A DNA stretch of 64,000 bases. Origin: Paenibacillus sp. JJ-100 (GTDB lineage: Bacteria; Bacillota; Bacilli; Paenibacillales; Paenibacillaceae). The translations under genes were made by a program, and so were the position numbers. Under the pieces are notes generated by a model. That model was not told the DNA's origin. It searched no databases and worked only from the letters and a program-made list of their open reading frames with translations. The DNA lies in the NCBI RefSeq assembly GCF_948329825.1, contig NZ_CAOJCM010000002.1, positions 868,001 through 932,000 of the forward strand, given 5' to 3'. Positions within the stretch are counted from its first letter, which is position 1. Every line of letters starts with the position of its first letter. Shown in pieces: positions 8,747 through 17,538 of the stretch.

Positions 8747-8926
8747 TTTTTCTACAATTTTTTTGGGTGCCAAGTTCTGGATGTGTGACATAAAACCTTG
8801 AAGAAAAAAGAAGGAGGTAACTCATTTGCCATAAGTTCAAGTGTACCATTTTTTCTTCATCTCAGAAAGAACAAGTTTCATACATCAACCAGGGCTAAAC
8901 CCCTTACTACCTGCACTTTTGCGTAA

Positions 8927-8952
8927 GATGCTTCCATTCAGCTGGAAGCATC
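8927..8952 (-). repeat. Perfect hairpin at the divIB stop codon
   Basis: The 10-bp arms 8927-8936 (gatgcttcca) and 8943-8952 (tggaagcatc) enclose a 6-base loop and overlap the divIB stop codon. No T-run follows on the minus strand, so it is not a classical terminator; it may protect the 3' end of the upstream mRNA or slow readthrough into ftsA. Confidence 0.55.
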
Positions 8953-9718
8953 ATTGCGATGCACCCGGCTCAGCTCCATCCTCTGGATTATCCGGGATAA
9001 AAGGGACATACGTATCGGCTTCAAGCATCGTAATTTTGCCAGGACGCTCCGTCTCGATTACTTGATTCAAATACTCTACTTTATCCGTCAACAACGAGAC
9101 CGTTGTAATCACTTCAAACTGAGATTTAGTGTACATGCGAATCTGATCCGGAAAAGAAGGCGTCGGAGTTGGAATAATTTCCGAAATATCCGTTGTCAGC
9201 TCATTCGGAATTTGAGCCAGCTTCTCACTTAGTTTTGCTTTTAGCGGATCATCTGGTTTCCATTGCGTTAGAATCGGCTTCTCTACTGCAACACCAATCG
9301 TTGGTGGAACATTCAGACTTGTCCCATTGGACAATATTGCTTTAAGTACCCCACTTGAGTCAAGTTCATAAGCAACTGTGGGAAATTCCTTGACAGTGAT
9401 AAGAATCGTGCCAGGGAATTGCTTGTCCACCGTAACGGTTGAAACAGCTTTGATTGTTTTTAGGCGTTCAATAACTTCAGCAGCACTTGTGCCAAAAAAT
9501 TGGTCGCCTTTTTTCAAGCCACTCTTTTCCAACAGTTCCGAAGTCGTCGTGTACACATTTCCCGTAATTTCAATGGCAGAAATACGGCTCACAGAAGAAC
9601 GAAAGAATAATACAGCGAGCAGTGCAATAAATAGTAATAATAAAATAATTACAATTTTGCGGCTTGTGTTTCCTTTTGGGCGGTTCTGCTTGAGAACCGG
9701 AATTTGACTTTTAGGCAT
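8951..9718 (-). CDS. divIB: Cell division protein DivIB/FtsQ
   Basis: DivIB is a bitopic membrane protein of the divisome that works with FtsL and DivIC. The start at 9718 (MPKSQIPVLKQNRPKG) follows GTGGAGCG by 8 bases; 255 residues. A short basic cytoplasmic tail precedes one transmembrane segment (about residues 22-39). Outside lies the POTRA domain, starting at SRISAIEITGNVYTTTSELL, then the beta domain. The acidic/proline-rich C-terminus ends in PEDGAEPGASQ. It lies downstream of murA. Confidence 0.93.
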   Translation of the reverse strand: MPKSQIPVLKQNRPKGNTSRKIVIILLLLFIALLAVLFFRSSVSRISAIEITGNVYTTTSELLEKSGLKKGDQFFGTSAAEVIERLKTIKAVSTVTVDKQFPGTILITVKEFPTVAYELDSSGVLKAILSNGTSLNVPPTIGVAVEKPILTQWKPDDPLKAKLSEKLAQIPNELTTDISEIIPTPTPSFPDQIRMYTKSQFEVITTVSLLTDKVEYLNQVIETERPGKITMLEADTYVPFIPDNPEDGAEPGASQ

Positions 9719-9777
9719 AATAACGCTCCACAAAGCCTCAGGTCCCCTTCTCTTCCAAGAAGGGGACGCCAAGGAAG

Positions 9778-11061
9778 TTAATTGGCAAAATCCAACTGTT
9801 TCCGAACAGTTGACTGTCTCTCCACCGAGGCTCCAAGACTCTGAAATAACTTTTCGATTTGATCATATCCCCTATCGATGTGATGCACTTGCTCCACAAC
9901 GGTTTTACCTTGAGCCGCCAGTCCTGCAATAACCAAGGCTGCTCCGGCACGAAGATCCGTTGCCTCGACAGTAGCTCCATACAGCCTGGGAACACCACGG
10001 ATAAACGCAGCGTTCAGATCAACCGATATATCGGCTCCCATCACGTTCAGTTCATCCACATGTTTGAAACGGCCTTCGAATACAGTCTCCTTCATTACAC
10101 TGAAACCATCTGCTAAACTGAGCAGCACCATGATCTGAGATTGAAGATCGGTGGGAAACGAAGGATATGGAGAAGTCACGATACGATCCACTGATTTGGG
10201 GCGGACCATACAACTCACAGTCATTATATCATTGCAGACTGTGATTTGAACACCAGTACGCTTTAACACATGAATAAGCGAAGTAAGATGTGCCGGGTTA
10301 CAGTGTGTGAGCGTAACATTTCCTCGAGTTGCAGCAGCTGCGATCATGACCGTCCCAGCGACAATTCGATCCGGTATAATCTCATAAGTGCACGGTACCA
10401 GTCTCTCCACGCCGTTTATCGTAATCGTATCCGTGCCCGCACCCATGATACGTGCTCCCATTGCATTTAAAAAATGCTGCAAATCTTGAATCTCGGGCTC
10501 CCTCGCTGCGTTGAAGATTGTAGTTGTACCCTCAGCAAGCACAGCGGCCATCATAATGTTCTCGGTTGCTCCAACACTTGGAAAATCCAAATGAATATCC
10601 GAACCGGTCAGATGGGCTCCATGGCAGATAATTTGCTGATCCTGCTCTTCAATCTGTGCTCCGAGCGCTTCCAGCCCCCGGAGGTGAAGATCAATTTTGC
10701 GTTCTCCGATTGCACAGCCGCCCGGCTGATATACAGATACTCTACCAAACCTTGCGAGCAAAGGCCCCATCAAAAAAATGGAAGAGCGCATTTGCTTCAT
10801 GAGATCTTCTGGCACATCATGTGACCGGACCAGCGAAGTATCGATCGTCACTGTTCCTTCTTCATGCCGACATGTGCATCCAAGCCGTTCCAGGATATAC
10901 AGCATTACTTCGATGTCCAGCAAGTGTGGAACGTTGTGCAGCGTAATTTCTCCGTCTGCGAGCAAACTTGCGGCCATAATCGGTAAAGCGGCATTTTTTG
11001 CTCCATGGATGCGTATGGATCCTGATAGGGGTTTCCCACCTTCAATCACCAATTTGTCCAA
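9778..11061 (-). CDS. murA: UDP-N-acetylglucosamine 1-carboxyvinyltransferase (MurA)
   Basis: MurA transfers enolpyruvate from PEP to UDP-GlcNAc, the first committed step of peptidoglycan precursor synthesis, in the cytoplasm. The 427-residue protein has the KN pair of the active site at residues 22-23 and the fosfomycin-target cysteine C116 in PGGCAIGERKIDLH. The start ATG at 11061 has GGAGGTG upstream. In Bacillus subtilis the equivalent dcw slot holds murB and the murA genes are elsewhere; here murA occupies the slot before divIB and follows a degenerate stretch with murB-like features. Confidence 0.95.
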   Translation of the reverse strand: MDKLVIEGGKPLSGSIRIHGAKNAALPIMAASLLADGEITLHNVPHLLDIEVMLYILERLGCTCRHEEGTVTIDTSLVRSHDVPEDLMKQMRSSIFLMGPLLARFGRVSVYQPGGCAIGERKIDLHLRGLEALGAQIEEQDQQIICHGAHLTGSDIHLDFPSVGATENIMMAAVLAEGTTTIFNAAREPEIQDLQHFLNAMGARIMGAGTDTITINGVERLVPCTYEIIPDRIVAGTVMIAAAATRGNVTLTHCNPAHLTSLIHVLKRTGVQITVCNDIMTVSCMVRPKSVDRIVTSPYPSFPTDLQSQIMVLLSLADGFSVMKETVFEGRFKHVDELNVMGADISVDLNAAFIRGVPRLYGATVEATDLRAGAALVIAGLAAQGKTVVEQVHHIDRGYDQIEKLFQSLGASVERQSTVRKQLDFAN

Positions 11062-11449
11062 TGTATCACCTCCGGGGTTATACGCTCACCCACTGCGAAG
11101 ACACACGGTATCAGGATCATACCGCCATGAGAGGATCTACTGCTCTGAAAAGACTGCGAAAGGGTGATGACGTCCTCTACTGTCGCTTGCCTGTTAACAA
11201 TGAAAAGCAAAGCTCCCCATTGTTTCAGTACAATCTCAGCGAATTGAAATATCCGTGACACATCCGATCCATGAGCGCCTGCAGTCTATACTCCAGTTCC
11301 GCCGAGCAATAACCGGAGATGCCTAGGGCTCCCCCAAGATACATCTTTTCCAGCACGAATGCTGTGCTGCGTATCATGGAACGATTGTCACGATTTATAC
11401 GGTATCTTATGTCAGTCCCGTCTGGTGTGTGACAATCGCCCACTAACAC
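11046..11449 (-). pseudogene. Probable degenerate murB remnant
   Basis: Between murG and murA there is no intact gene, only two short frames on the minus strand in different reading frames (11225-11449 and 11046-11261). The downstream frame contains GALLFIVNRQATVEDVITL followed by GGMILIPCVFAVGE. These resemble the C-terminal end of MurB (UDP-N-acetylmuramate dehydrogenase), usually FIVN..ATAxDVLxLI and GVxLEPEVRxVGE. The upstream frame holds DIRYRIN and later AELEYRLQALMDRM, weakly like the middle of MurB. MurB is normally about 300 residues, so most of the gene is missing. The slot murG-X-murA-divIB is where murB is expected. The match is by eye and could be coincidental; if right, an intact murB must lie elsewhere. 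Confidence 0.5.
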
Positions 11450-11452
11450 ACT

Positions 11453-12562
11453 TTAACGTCCTGAAACAAGACGTTTAATTTCATTCACTAGCACTTCTGC
11501 GGCATCCGGTTTACCTAGTTTACGTGAGGCTTCTGCCATCCGTTTACGATCAGATTCATTATTCATGATTCCAGCGATCGCTTCATATAAACCTTTACCA
11601 GTAAGCTCTTTTTCCAACATAGTCACTGATGCGCCTCCCTTTTCAAGGGTGCGCGCGTTAGCTTCCTGATGATTGTTTGTCACGTTAGGTGACGGAATCA
11701 GAATCGAAGGAATACCGAGTGATGTAATCTCAGCCAGGAACGAAGCTCCTGCACGATTTACAATCAACGAAGTACAAGCCAGCACTTCAGGCATGTTATG
11801 TACGTATGGCAGTACATGCAGATGATTAGGCATCGTTCCCAGAGAACTGCGAATCGCTTCACGAGTTTCATCAAAATAGGTCTCGCCTGTAACGTACACG
11901 ACATGCACATCATTCAGCTGTTCCAGCATCGGAGCCATCTCAATCATCGCCTGATTAATCGCTTTTGCCCCTCTGCTGCCGCCAACGACAAGAACAACAC
12001 GGCTGTCCATCGGAACTCCTAACGTAGCAAACCCGCGATTCCGACTGGCCTGGGCAACCGTTGTCGCACGCGGATTACCGGTATAAATCACCTTTTTAGC
12101 TCCGGAGAATGACTTCTCAGAACCTTCAAAGCTCACAGCAACCATGTCTACGTAACGCATCAAAAATTTGTTTGTCAGACCCGGTATTGCGTTTTGTTCA
12201 TGAATCACGCTTGGAATCCCGAGTTTGGCAGCTGCATATACAACAGGCCCACAGACATAACCACCTGTGCCGATGACAACATCAGGCTTGAATTCCTTCA
12301 GCATTTTTTTAGAATGCCGTACCCCTTGAACGAATCGCATGATGGTCTTCACATTTTCAAAAGATATCTTGCGCCGAAAACCTGTAATATCAATAGATTT
12401 GAATGGAATATTTTCCTGAGGAACTAGCTTACTCTCAAGTCCTCGTGTTCCACCAATATATAAAAACGTCGAGTCGGGATGTTCCGCCTCGCATTGCCTT
12501 GCTATAGCAACAGCCGGGTAGATATGTCCACCCGTACCGCCGCCGCTAAGAACGACTCGCAT
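11453..12562 (-). CDS. murG: Undecaprenyl-PP-MurNAc-pentapeptide GlcNAc transferase (MurG)
   Basis: MurG adds GlcNAc to lipid I to give lipid II at the inner membrane face. The start at 12562 gives MRVVLSGGGTGGHIYPAVAI with AGGTGA 7 bases upstream; 369 residues. The glycine-rich loop GGGTGGH at residues 7-13 and GTGGYVCGPV bind membrane/acceptor; the C-terminal GT-B half has VVGGSRGAKAIN and the UDP-GlcNAc-binding NRAGASFLAEITSLGIPSIL. It follows spoVE by 7 bases, in the standard dcw order. Confidence 0.97.
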   Translation of the reverse strand: MRVVLSGGGTGGHIYPAVAIARQCEAEHPDSTFLYIGGTRGLESKLVPQENIPFKSIDITGFRRKISFENVKTIMRFVQGVRHSKKMLKEFKPDVVIGTGGYVCGPVVYAAAKLGIPSVIHEQNAIPGLTNKFLMRYVDMVAVSFEGSEKSFSGAKKVIYTGNPRATTVAQASRNRGFATLGVPMDSRVVLVVGGSRGAKAINQAMIEMAPMLEQLNDVHVVYVTGETYFDETREAIRSSLGTMPNHLHVLPYVHNMPEVLACTSLIVNRAGASFLAEITSLGIPSILIPSPNVTNNHQEANARTLEKGGASVTMLEKELTGKGLYEAIAGIMNNESDRKRMAEASRKLGKPDAAEVLVNEIKRLVSGR

Positions 12563-12569
12563 CGTTAAG

Positions 12570-13667
12570 TCACCTCGCATAACGGGATAAATTTAATAAT
12601 ATGCCCAGTGCTGTGAGCATGAGGGTCAATGACGAACCACCATAACTGATCAGTGGTAACGTAATCCCCGTAACAGGCATCAGTCCAATGACTACACCGA
12701 TGTTAATAATCACCTGCACAGCAACCATGCCGATAATCCCTACACCTAGCAGACTGCCAAAGGCATCCGGAACGGTCATCGCTACACGCATCCCTCTCCA
12801 AACAAGCACTAGAAACAATAATAAGACAATCATGCCACCAATAAAACCGAGTTCTTCTGCTAAAATACTAAAAATAAAATCCGTCTGCGGCTCTGGTACA
12901 TAACTGTACTTTTGCCTACTCATTCCAAGACCCAAACCAGCAAGTCCACCAGGACCAATGGCATAGAGCGATTGAATAATCTGATAACCTGCACCAAGCG
13001 GATCAGACCAAGGGTCTAGAAAGGCTGTAATTCGTTGCAAGCGATATGGCGCCGCTGCGATCAGTGCCGCGAAGCCAGCAACTCCCCCAAGCGCAAGCAG
13101 TGCAAGGTGTTTCATACGCGCACCGGTTGTGAAAACAATGAGCATAGACGCTCCCATCATCACGGTGCCTGTACCTAAATCGGGCTGCAACATGATAATC
13201 CCAAAGGCCAAACCCATTAGACCAAGCGGAGGCAGTAGCCCTGTTGTAAAAGTTTTGATTTTGCCTGGGTCTTTGCTTAGCCAGTGAGCCAAAAACAAGA
13301 TCATCCCCAGCTTCATAAACTCGGATGGCTGGATACCGAAAGACCCAATCCCCAACCAGCTTCGTGCACCGCCACGAACAACACCAATTCCCGGAATTAA
13401 TACAGCAATGAGCATAATAAAACAGACAATTAAAATCGGCTTGGCATATTTCCGCCATACCCTATAATCCACGTTAGCTGTTACGAACATAGCTACAAGC
13501 CCCAGCACGGCGAATAAAATCTGTCTTTTCACAAAATAAAACGAATCACCATAATTGCGGAAGGCGAGCACTGAGCCTGCACTGTACACCATAATGATAC
13601 CGATGGCAAGCAGAGCCAAAATACAAATCAGGAGCCAAATATCCGGCGCCGGTCGCGTCTGTTTCAT
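12570..13667 (-). CDS. spoVE: SEDS-family lipid II polymerase SpoVE/FtsW
   Basis: SEDS proteins are peptidoglycan glycosyltransferases that work with class B penicillin-binding proteins. The 365-residue protein has about ten transmembrane segments, the family block near FGIQPSEFMKLGMILFLA and the C-terminal signature ISYGGSSLTLMLTALGILL. Its place between murD and murG matches spoVE of Bacillus subtilis, which acts in spore cortex synthesis with SpoVD, also in this cluster. Whether it serves cortex synthesis, septation or both cannot be told from sequence; another ftsW may exist elsewhere. Confidence 0.9.
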   Translation of the reverse strand: MKQTRPAPDIWLLICILALLAIGIIMVYSAGSVLAFRNYGDSFYFVKRQILFAVLGLVAMFVTANVDYRVWRKYAKPILIVCFIMLIAVLIPGIGVVRGGARSWLGIGSFGIQPSEFMKLGMILFLAHWLSKDPGKIKTFTTGLLPPLGLMGLAFGIIMLQPDLGTGTVMMGASMLIVFTTGARMKHLALLALGGVAGFAALIAAAPYRLQRITAFLDPWSDPLGAGYQIIQSLYAIGPGGLAGLGLGMSRQKYSYVPEPQTDFIFSILAEELGFIGGMIVLLLFLVLVWRGMRVAMTVPDAFGSLLGVGIIGMVAVQVIINIGVVIGLMPVTGITLPLISYGGSSLTLMLTALGILLNLSRYAR

Positions 13668-13716
13668 CAGGAGGCCACCCCTTGCATGAGAAGTAGGGGC
13701 TTTTCCACCCCCCTAC

Positions 13717-15138
13717 TTACAAGTTATGCGCCGCCTCTTTAAAAATGCGTCCCCGTTCTTCATAGGAGGCAAACATGTCCCAGCTTGCACACGCAGGTGA
13801 TAATAAAACCACATCCCCCGGATCAGCCAGTTTTGCTGCTTCCTGAACGGCAACCGTCAACGTACGGGCAGCGTCCTCCTCATTATCGACGACCCTAATT
13901 TGCTTTAATCCCGCAAGTTCTGCAACTTTAGCGATTTTAGCACGGTTTTCACCAAGGACTACCAGGGCTTTGACACGCTCTTCAAATACAGGCAGCAGCT
14001 CCATCATATCCGAACCGCGATCCAGCCCGCCTGCGATCAGAACGACAGGTTCCTTGAAGGAATTCAGCGCCATCACCGTTGCTTTGGAATTGGTAGCTTT
14101 GGAATTGTTGTAGTATACCGAATCATTATGCTTCAGTACATACTCCAGACGATGTTCAACACCTTTGAATTCGGCAAGTGGGGCAGCCAGTTTTGAGGGA
14201 TCAGCTCCTGCACCTATTGCAATAGCTACCGCAGCCAGTGCGTTGCCCACGTTGAAGCGACCTGGTATGCCGATATCCTCCACATCGATGATCATCTTCT
14301 GATTGCCCTGGCCATCAGCATAGATCACCTGACGCCGTACGTCATCCTCTTCCCCTTCTACGTAAGGCGGATCCGCATACACCCCTGTTTCTAACTGTTC
14401 CGTTAACGAGAACGGGATTAATCTGGCCTTAATGTAAGGCACAAGTTCACGACACACCGCATCATCCCAATTAAGGATGGCGATGTCATCTGAATGCTGG
14501 TTAGCAAACAGTTTTGCTTTGGAGGCCACATAATCTTCCATACTTCCGTGATAATCCAAATGAGTCTCTGCGACGTTAAGTAGCGCAGCGATCCGTGGAC
14601 GGAATTCCACCGTGCCTTTTAGTTGGAAGCTACTTAACTCTACCACCATCCAGTTATCGGTTTTAGCCTGTTCTGCCGCTTCGCAGAGAGGTGTTCCAAT
14701 ATTTCCGGCAACAATGGGATTCAAACCTGCTTGATTCAGCATGTTTCCCACCCATGTTGTAGTTGTTGTTTTTCCGTTCGAACCGGTAATACCGATTATA
14801 GGTGCGGCACAAAGGTGGTAAGCCACCTCTACCTCTGTCACCACTTCAATGCCGAGCTCAAGTGCTTGTTGCACAGGAGCAGCATGATAAGGGATACCCG
14901 GGTTTTTCACGACCAGTTTCACATCACTGTGAATCAGATCATCCGGATGACCTCCGCATACAACAGAAATTCCCAAAGCCTCCAATTCGGAAGCTTCGGG
15001 ACACTGTTCCCTGTCTTTTTTATCGTTTACTGTAACATTAGCCCCGGCACGATGCAGCACCTTCGCAACTTGTACGCCGCTCTTGGCAAGGCCAAGCACA
15101 ACGACTTGTTGTCCGCGATATGTTTCTGGATGGTTCAT
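13717..15138 (-). CDS. murD: UDP-MurNAc-L-alanine--D-glutamate ligase (MurD)
   Basis: MurD adds D-glutamate to UDP-MurNAc-L-Ala, using ATP, in the cytoplasm. The 473-residue protein has an N-terminal Rossmann-like UDP-binding domain (VVVLGLAKSGVQVAKVL), the P-loop GSNGKTT at residues 119-125, the LNVAETHLDYHGSMEDY block and the C-terminal domain with LIAGGLDRGSDM and LLSPACASWDMFASYEERG. It starts 3 bases after mraY ends, so the two are tightly coupled. Confidence 0.97.
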   Translation of the reverse strand: MNHPETYRGQQVVVLGLAKSGVQVAKVLHRAGANVTVNDKKDREQCPEASELEALGISVVCGGHPDDLIHSDVKLVVKNPGIPYHAAPVQQALELGIEVVTEVEVAYHLCAAPIIGITGSNGKTTTTTWVGNMLNQAGLNPIVAGNIGTPLCEAAEQAKTDNWMVVELSSFQLKGTVEFRPRIAALLNVAETHLDYHGSMEDYVASKAKLFANQHSDDIAILNWDDAVCRELVPYIKARLIPFSLTEQLETGVYADPPYVEGEEDDVRRQVIYADGQGNQKMIIDVEDIGIPGRFNVGNALAAVAIAIGAGADPSKLAAPLAEFKGVEHRLEYVLKHNDSVYYNNSKATNSKATVMALNSFKEPVVLIAGGLDRGSDMMELLPVFEERVKALVVLGENRAKIAKVAELAGLKQIRVVDNEEDAARTLTVAVQEAAKLADPGDVVLLSPACASWDMFASYEERGRIFKEAAHNL

Positions 15139-15141
15139 AAT

Positions 15142-16110
15142 TTACAACCCCTTGTTGAGATAAAGTCCAAGAGCAGCTAAAATTGCGCCTACCGCCCAAA
15201 AGGTGATGACAACCCGCCATTCAGACCAGCCACTGAGTTCAAAGTGATGGTGGATCGGGCTCATTTTGAATACACGCTTACCACGAGTTTTGAAGGATAC
15301 GACTTGAATCACAACCGAAAGGACTTCGATGACAAAAATACCGCCGATGACAAGGAAAAGTAGCTCTGTCTTCGTAACGATCGCAATTGCACCAATTGCC
15401 CCACCGATTCCAAGTGAACCCGTATCGCCCATGAACACCTTTGCTGGGTGAGCATTGTAAACCAGAAATCCAAGAACAGCTCCAATCATCGCAGCTGCAC
15501 ATACAGCCGCTGGCATCGACGTTGCTTGCATCGCCACAATAGCAAATGCGCCAAACGCAATCGCACTAACACCAGAAAGAAGACCATCAAGACCATCCGT
15601 AAAATTAACTGCGTTGGTAATCGCCAGCATCATAAACACAACAAACGGATAATAGAACCAACCCGTCCAGTCGAATGAAACCGAGGTACCCGGAATAGAA
15701 ATTGCAGTACTGTGTCCGTTTTGAATAAGCAGATAACACATGAGGCCACTGAAAATCAGCTGTCCCAGCATTTTTTGTCTAGCCGTCAGTCCAAGCGAAC
15801 GCTTGAATACAATTTTGATATAGTCATCCAGAAAACCGATGAGGCCAAACCCTAACGTTGCAACAAGTAACACATAAAAGTCTGTGTTCTTGACAGCGGA
15901 AAATTTAAGAAACGCCAGCGTAAACGCAAGTAAAATCACGACTCCGCCCATCGTTGGTGTTCCGCTTTTTTTCAAATGACTTTGAGGTCCATCTTCCCTG
16001 ACCTGCTGTCCAAATTTCATCCGCCGCAGAAGCGGAATGAGTAGCGGTGCGGCAATCACCGCCAAAATAAATGAAACGCCGATTGTTAACAGTAATACCT
16101 GAAAATCCAT
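15142..16110 (-). CDS. mraY: Phospho-MurNAc-pentapeptide transferase (MraY)
   Basis: MraY transfers phospho-MurNAc-pentapeptide to undecaprenyl phosphate, forming lipid I in the membrane. The 322-residue protein has about ten transmembrane segments. Family blocks are visible: SHLKKSGTPTMGGVV near the start, GFLDDYIKI with the catalytic aspartates, NAVNFTDGLDGLLSG, and the substrate-binding MSPIHHHFELSGWSE near the end. It lies 12 bases after murF. Confidence 0.98.
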   Translation of the reverse strand: MDFQVLLLTIGVSFILAVIAAPLLIPLLRRMKFGQQVREDGPQSHLKKSGTPTMGGVVILLAFTLAFLKFSAVKNTDFYVLLVATLGFGLIGFLDDYIKIVFKRSLGLTARQKMLGQLIFSGLMCYLLIQNGHSTAISIPGTSVSFDWTGWFYYPFVVFMMLAITNAVNFTDGLDGLLSGVSAIAFGAFAIVAMQATSMPAAVCAAAMIGAVLGFLVYNAHPAKVFMGDTGSLGIGGAIGAIAIVTKTELLFLVIGGIFVIEVLSVVIQVVSFKTRGKRVFKMSPIHHHFELSGWSEWRVVITFWAVGAILAALGLYLNKGL

Positions 16111-16122
16111 GGGTTCACCCCT

Positions 16123-17538
16123 CTAGTCTACTCGATTGTGTAATGGTGCTGTCTGCAGTGCTTGAGCCACCTCTTCCAATTTCAGGCCTCGTGAGGCTTT
16201 GAACAAAACAACGTCCTTAGGATGAAGGTGCTCCAACAGATAACGAGTTAATTCTTCTTTATTCTCAAAAACATGTACAGCTTCAGCCGACATATGTTTC
16301 TTGGCTCCCTCGGCAATATGCAGGGATAAAGCTCCGTATACCAGCACTCTATCCAACTTGGCAGGGGTAATATACGTTCCAACTTCATGATGAAGCTGTT
16401 CTTCATCCGGCCCTAACTCCAGCATATCTCCCAGCACAGCCACTTTCATTCGATAACCTTTTAGCCCTTCTAACACATCTATAGCAGCTCTCATGGAAGT
16501 GGGGCTTGCATTATACGCATCATTCAGCAGAGTGAGTCCACTAACTGCCTGTGTGACTTCAATGCGCATACCTGTAAGTTTCAACTGTGACAGGCCTTCC
16601 TCCATATGTTCCGGAGTAACTCCAAAATGACGTGCGACAGCCATCGCGGCCAGACAGTTGATCACATTATGCGTACCCAGCAAGGGAAGTGTATACGCTT
16701 TGTCTCCCGATTGCTTGGTCGTAAATACCATTCCAGTCGGCGTATTCATTAGTCCCGTTGGATAATCATCATTATCCTCTTCCAGTCCAAACGTAAACCG
16801 CTTCATACCCTCTGGTTGCTTCGTAGCAGGCTCTTCAAGCACCTGAGCGATTAAAGGCTCGTCTCCGTTGTAGATGAGTAAACCGCCAGGTTTCATACCA
16901 GCCGAGATTTCAGCCTTCGCTCTGGCAATCTCATGTCTGGAGCCAAGCTGAAGCAAGTGTGATTCCCCAATGTTAGTGATGATCGCTACATCCGGCTGAG
17001 CGATGACCGAGAGATCATGGATTTCACCGCGACCACTCATCCCCATCTCCAAAATGATAATCTCTGTATCTGGAGCCATGCTCAACACTGTTAATGGCAG
17101 ACCAATATGATTATTGAAGTTGCCCTGCGTTTTATGCACGTTGAATGTAGTCGAAAGTAGAGCGTCCACAATATCCTTTGTGGTTGTTTTACCGTTGCTG
17201 CCTGTTATACCAACTACAGATGCCTTGTTCTCGCTAAGGTAAGCCGATGCAAGCTTCTGCAGGGCAACTAGGGTATCCTCCACTAAAATGACAGCGCCTT
17301 GCGGTGGAACACCATGATCCTTTTGCCACATTGCCCCCGCGGCTCCCTGCTCCAAACAGGTCTGGACGAATTCATGCCCATCAAAACGTTCACCCACCAA
17401 GGGGATAAACAGGCTACCTGCCAACGGTTTGCGTGAATCGGTAAATACTCCCTCAGCTATAACTTCACTATAAAGTGCAGCGTCACTCAATGTGCCGCCG
17501 CACATGTCGGCCATTTGGGCCAATGTTCGTTTTATCAA
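16123..17538 (-). CDS. murF: UDP-MurNAc-tripeptide--D-alanyl-D-alanine ligase (MurF)
   Basis: MurF adds D-Ala-D-Ala to complete the UDP-MurNAc-pentapeptide. The 471-residue protein has the N-terminal substrate domain (GVFTDSRKPLAGSLFIPLVG), the P-loop GSNGKTT at residues 113-119, the IILEMGMSGRGEIHDL block typical of MurF and a C-terminal domain with NDAYNASPTSMRAAID. Its start overlaps the murE stop by 4 bases (17535-17538), a sign of translational coupling. Confidence 0.97.
   Translation of the reverse strand: MIKRTLAQMADMCGGTLSDAALYSEVIAEGVFTDSRKPLAGSLFIPLVGERFDGHEFVQTCLEQGAAGAMWQKDHGVPPQGAVILVEDTLVALQKLASAYLSENKASVVGITGSNGKTTTKDIVDALLSTTFNVHKTQGNFNNHIGLPLTVLSMAPDTEIIILEMGMSGRGEIHDLSVIAQPDVAIITNIGESHLLQLGSRHEIARAKAEISAGMKPGGLLIYNGDEPLIAQVLEEPATKQPEGMKRFTFGLEEDNDDYPTGLMNTPTGMVFTTKQSGDKAYTLPLLGTHNVINCLAAMAVARHFGVTPEHMEEGLSQLKLTGMRIEVTQAVSGLTLLNDAYNASPTSMRAAIDVLEGLKGYRMKVAVLGDMLELGPDEEQLHHEVGTYITPAKLDRVLVYGALSLHIAEGAKKHMSAEAVHVFENKEELTRYLLEHLHPKDVVLFKASRGLKLEEVAQALQTAPLHNRVD

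Noticed and set aside
8927-8952. Hairpin after divIB as a rho-independent terminator
   Set aside because: The stem is perfect but no T-run follows on the minus strand, so it is listed only as a hairpin.
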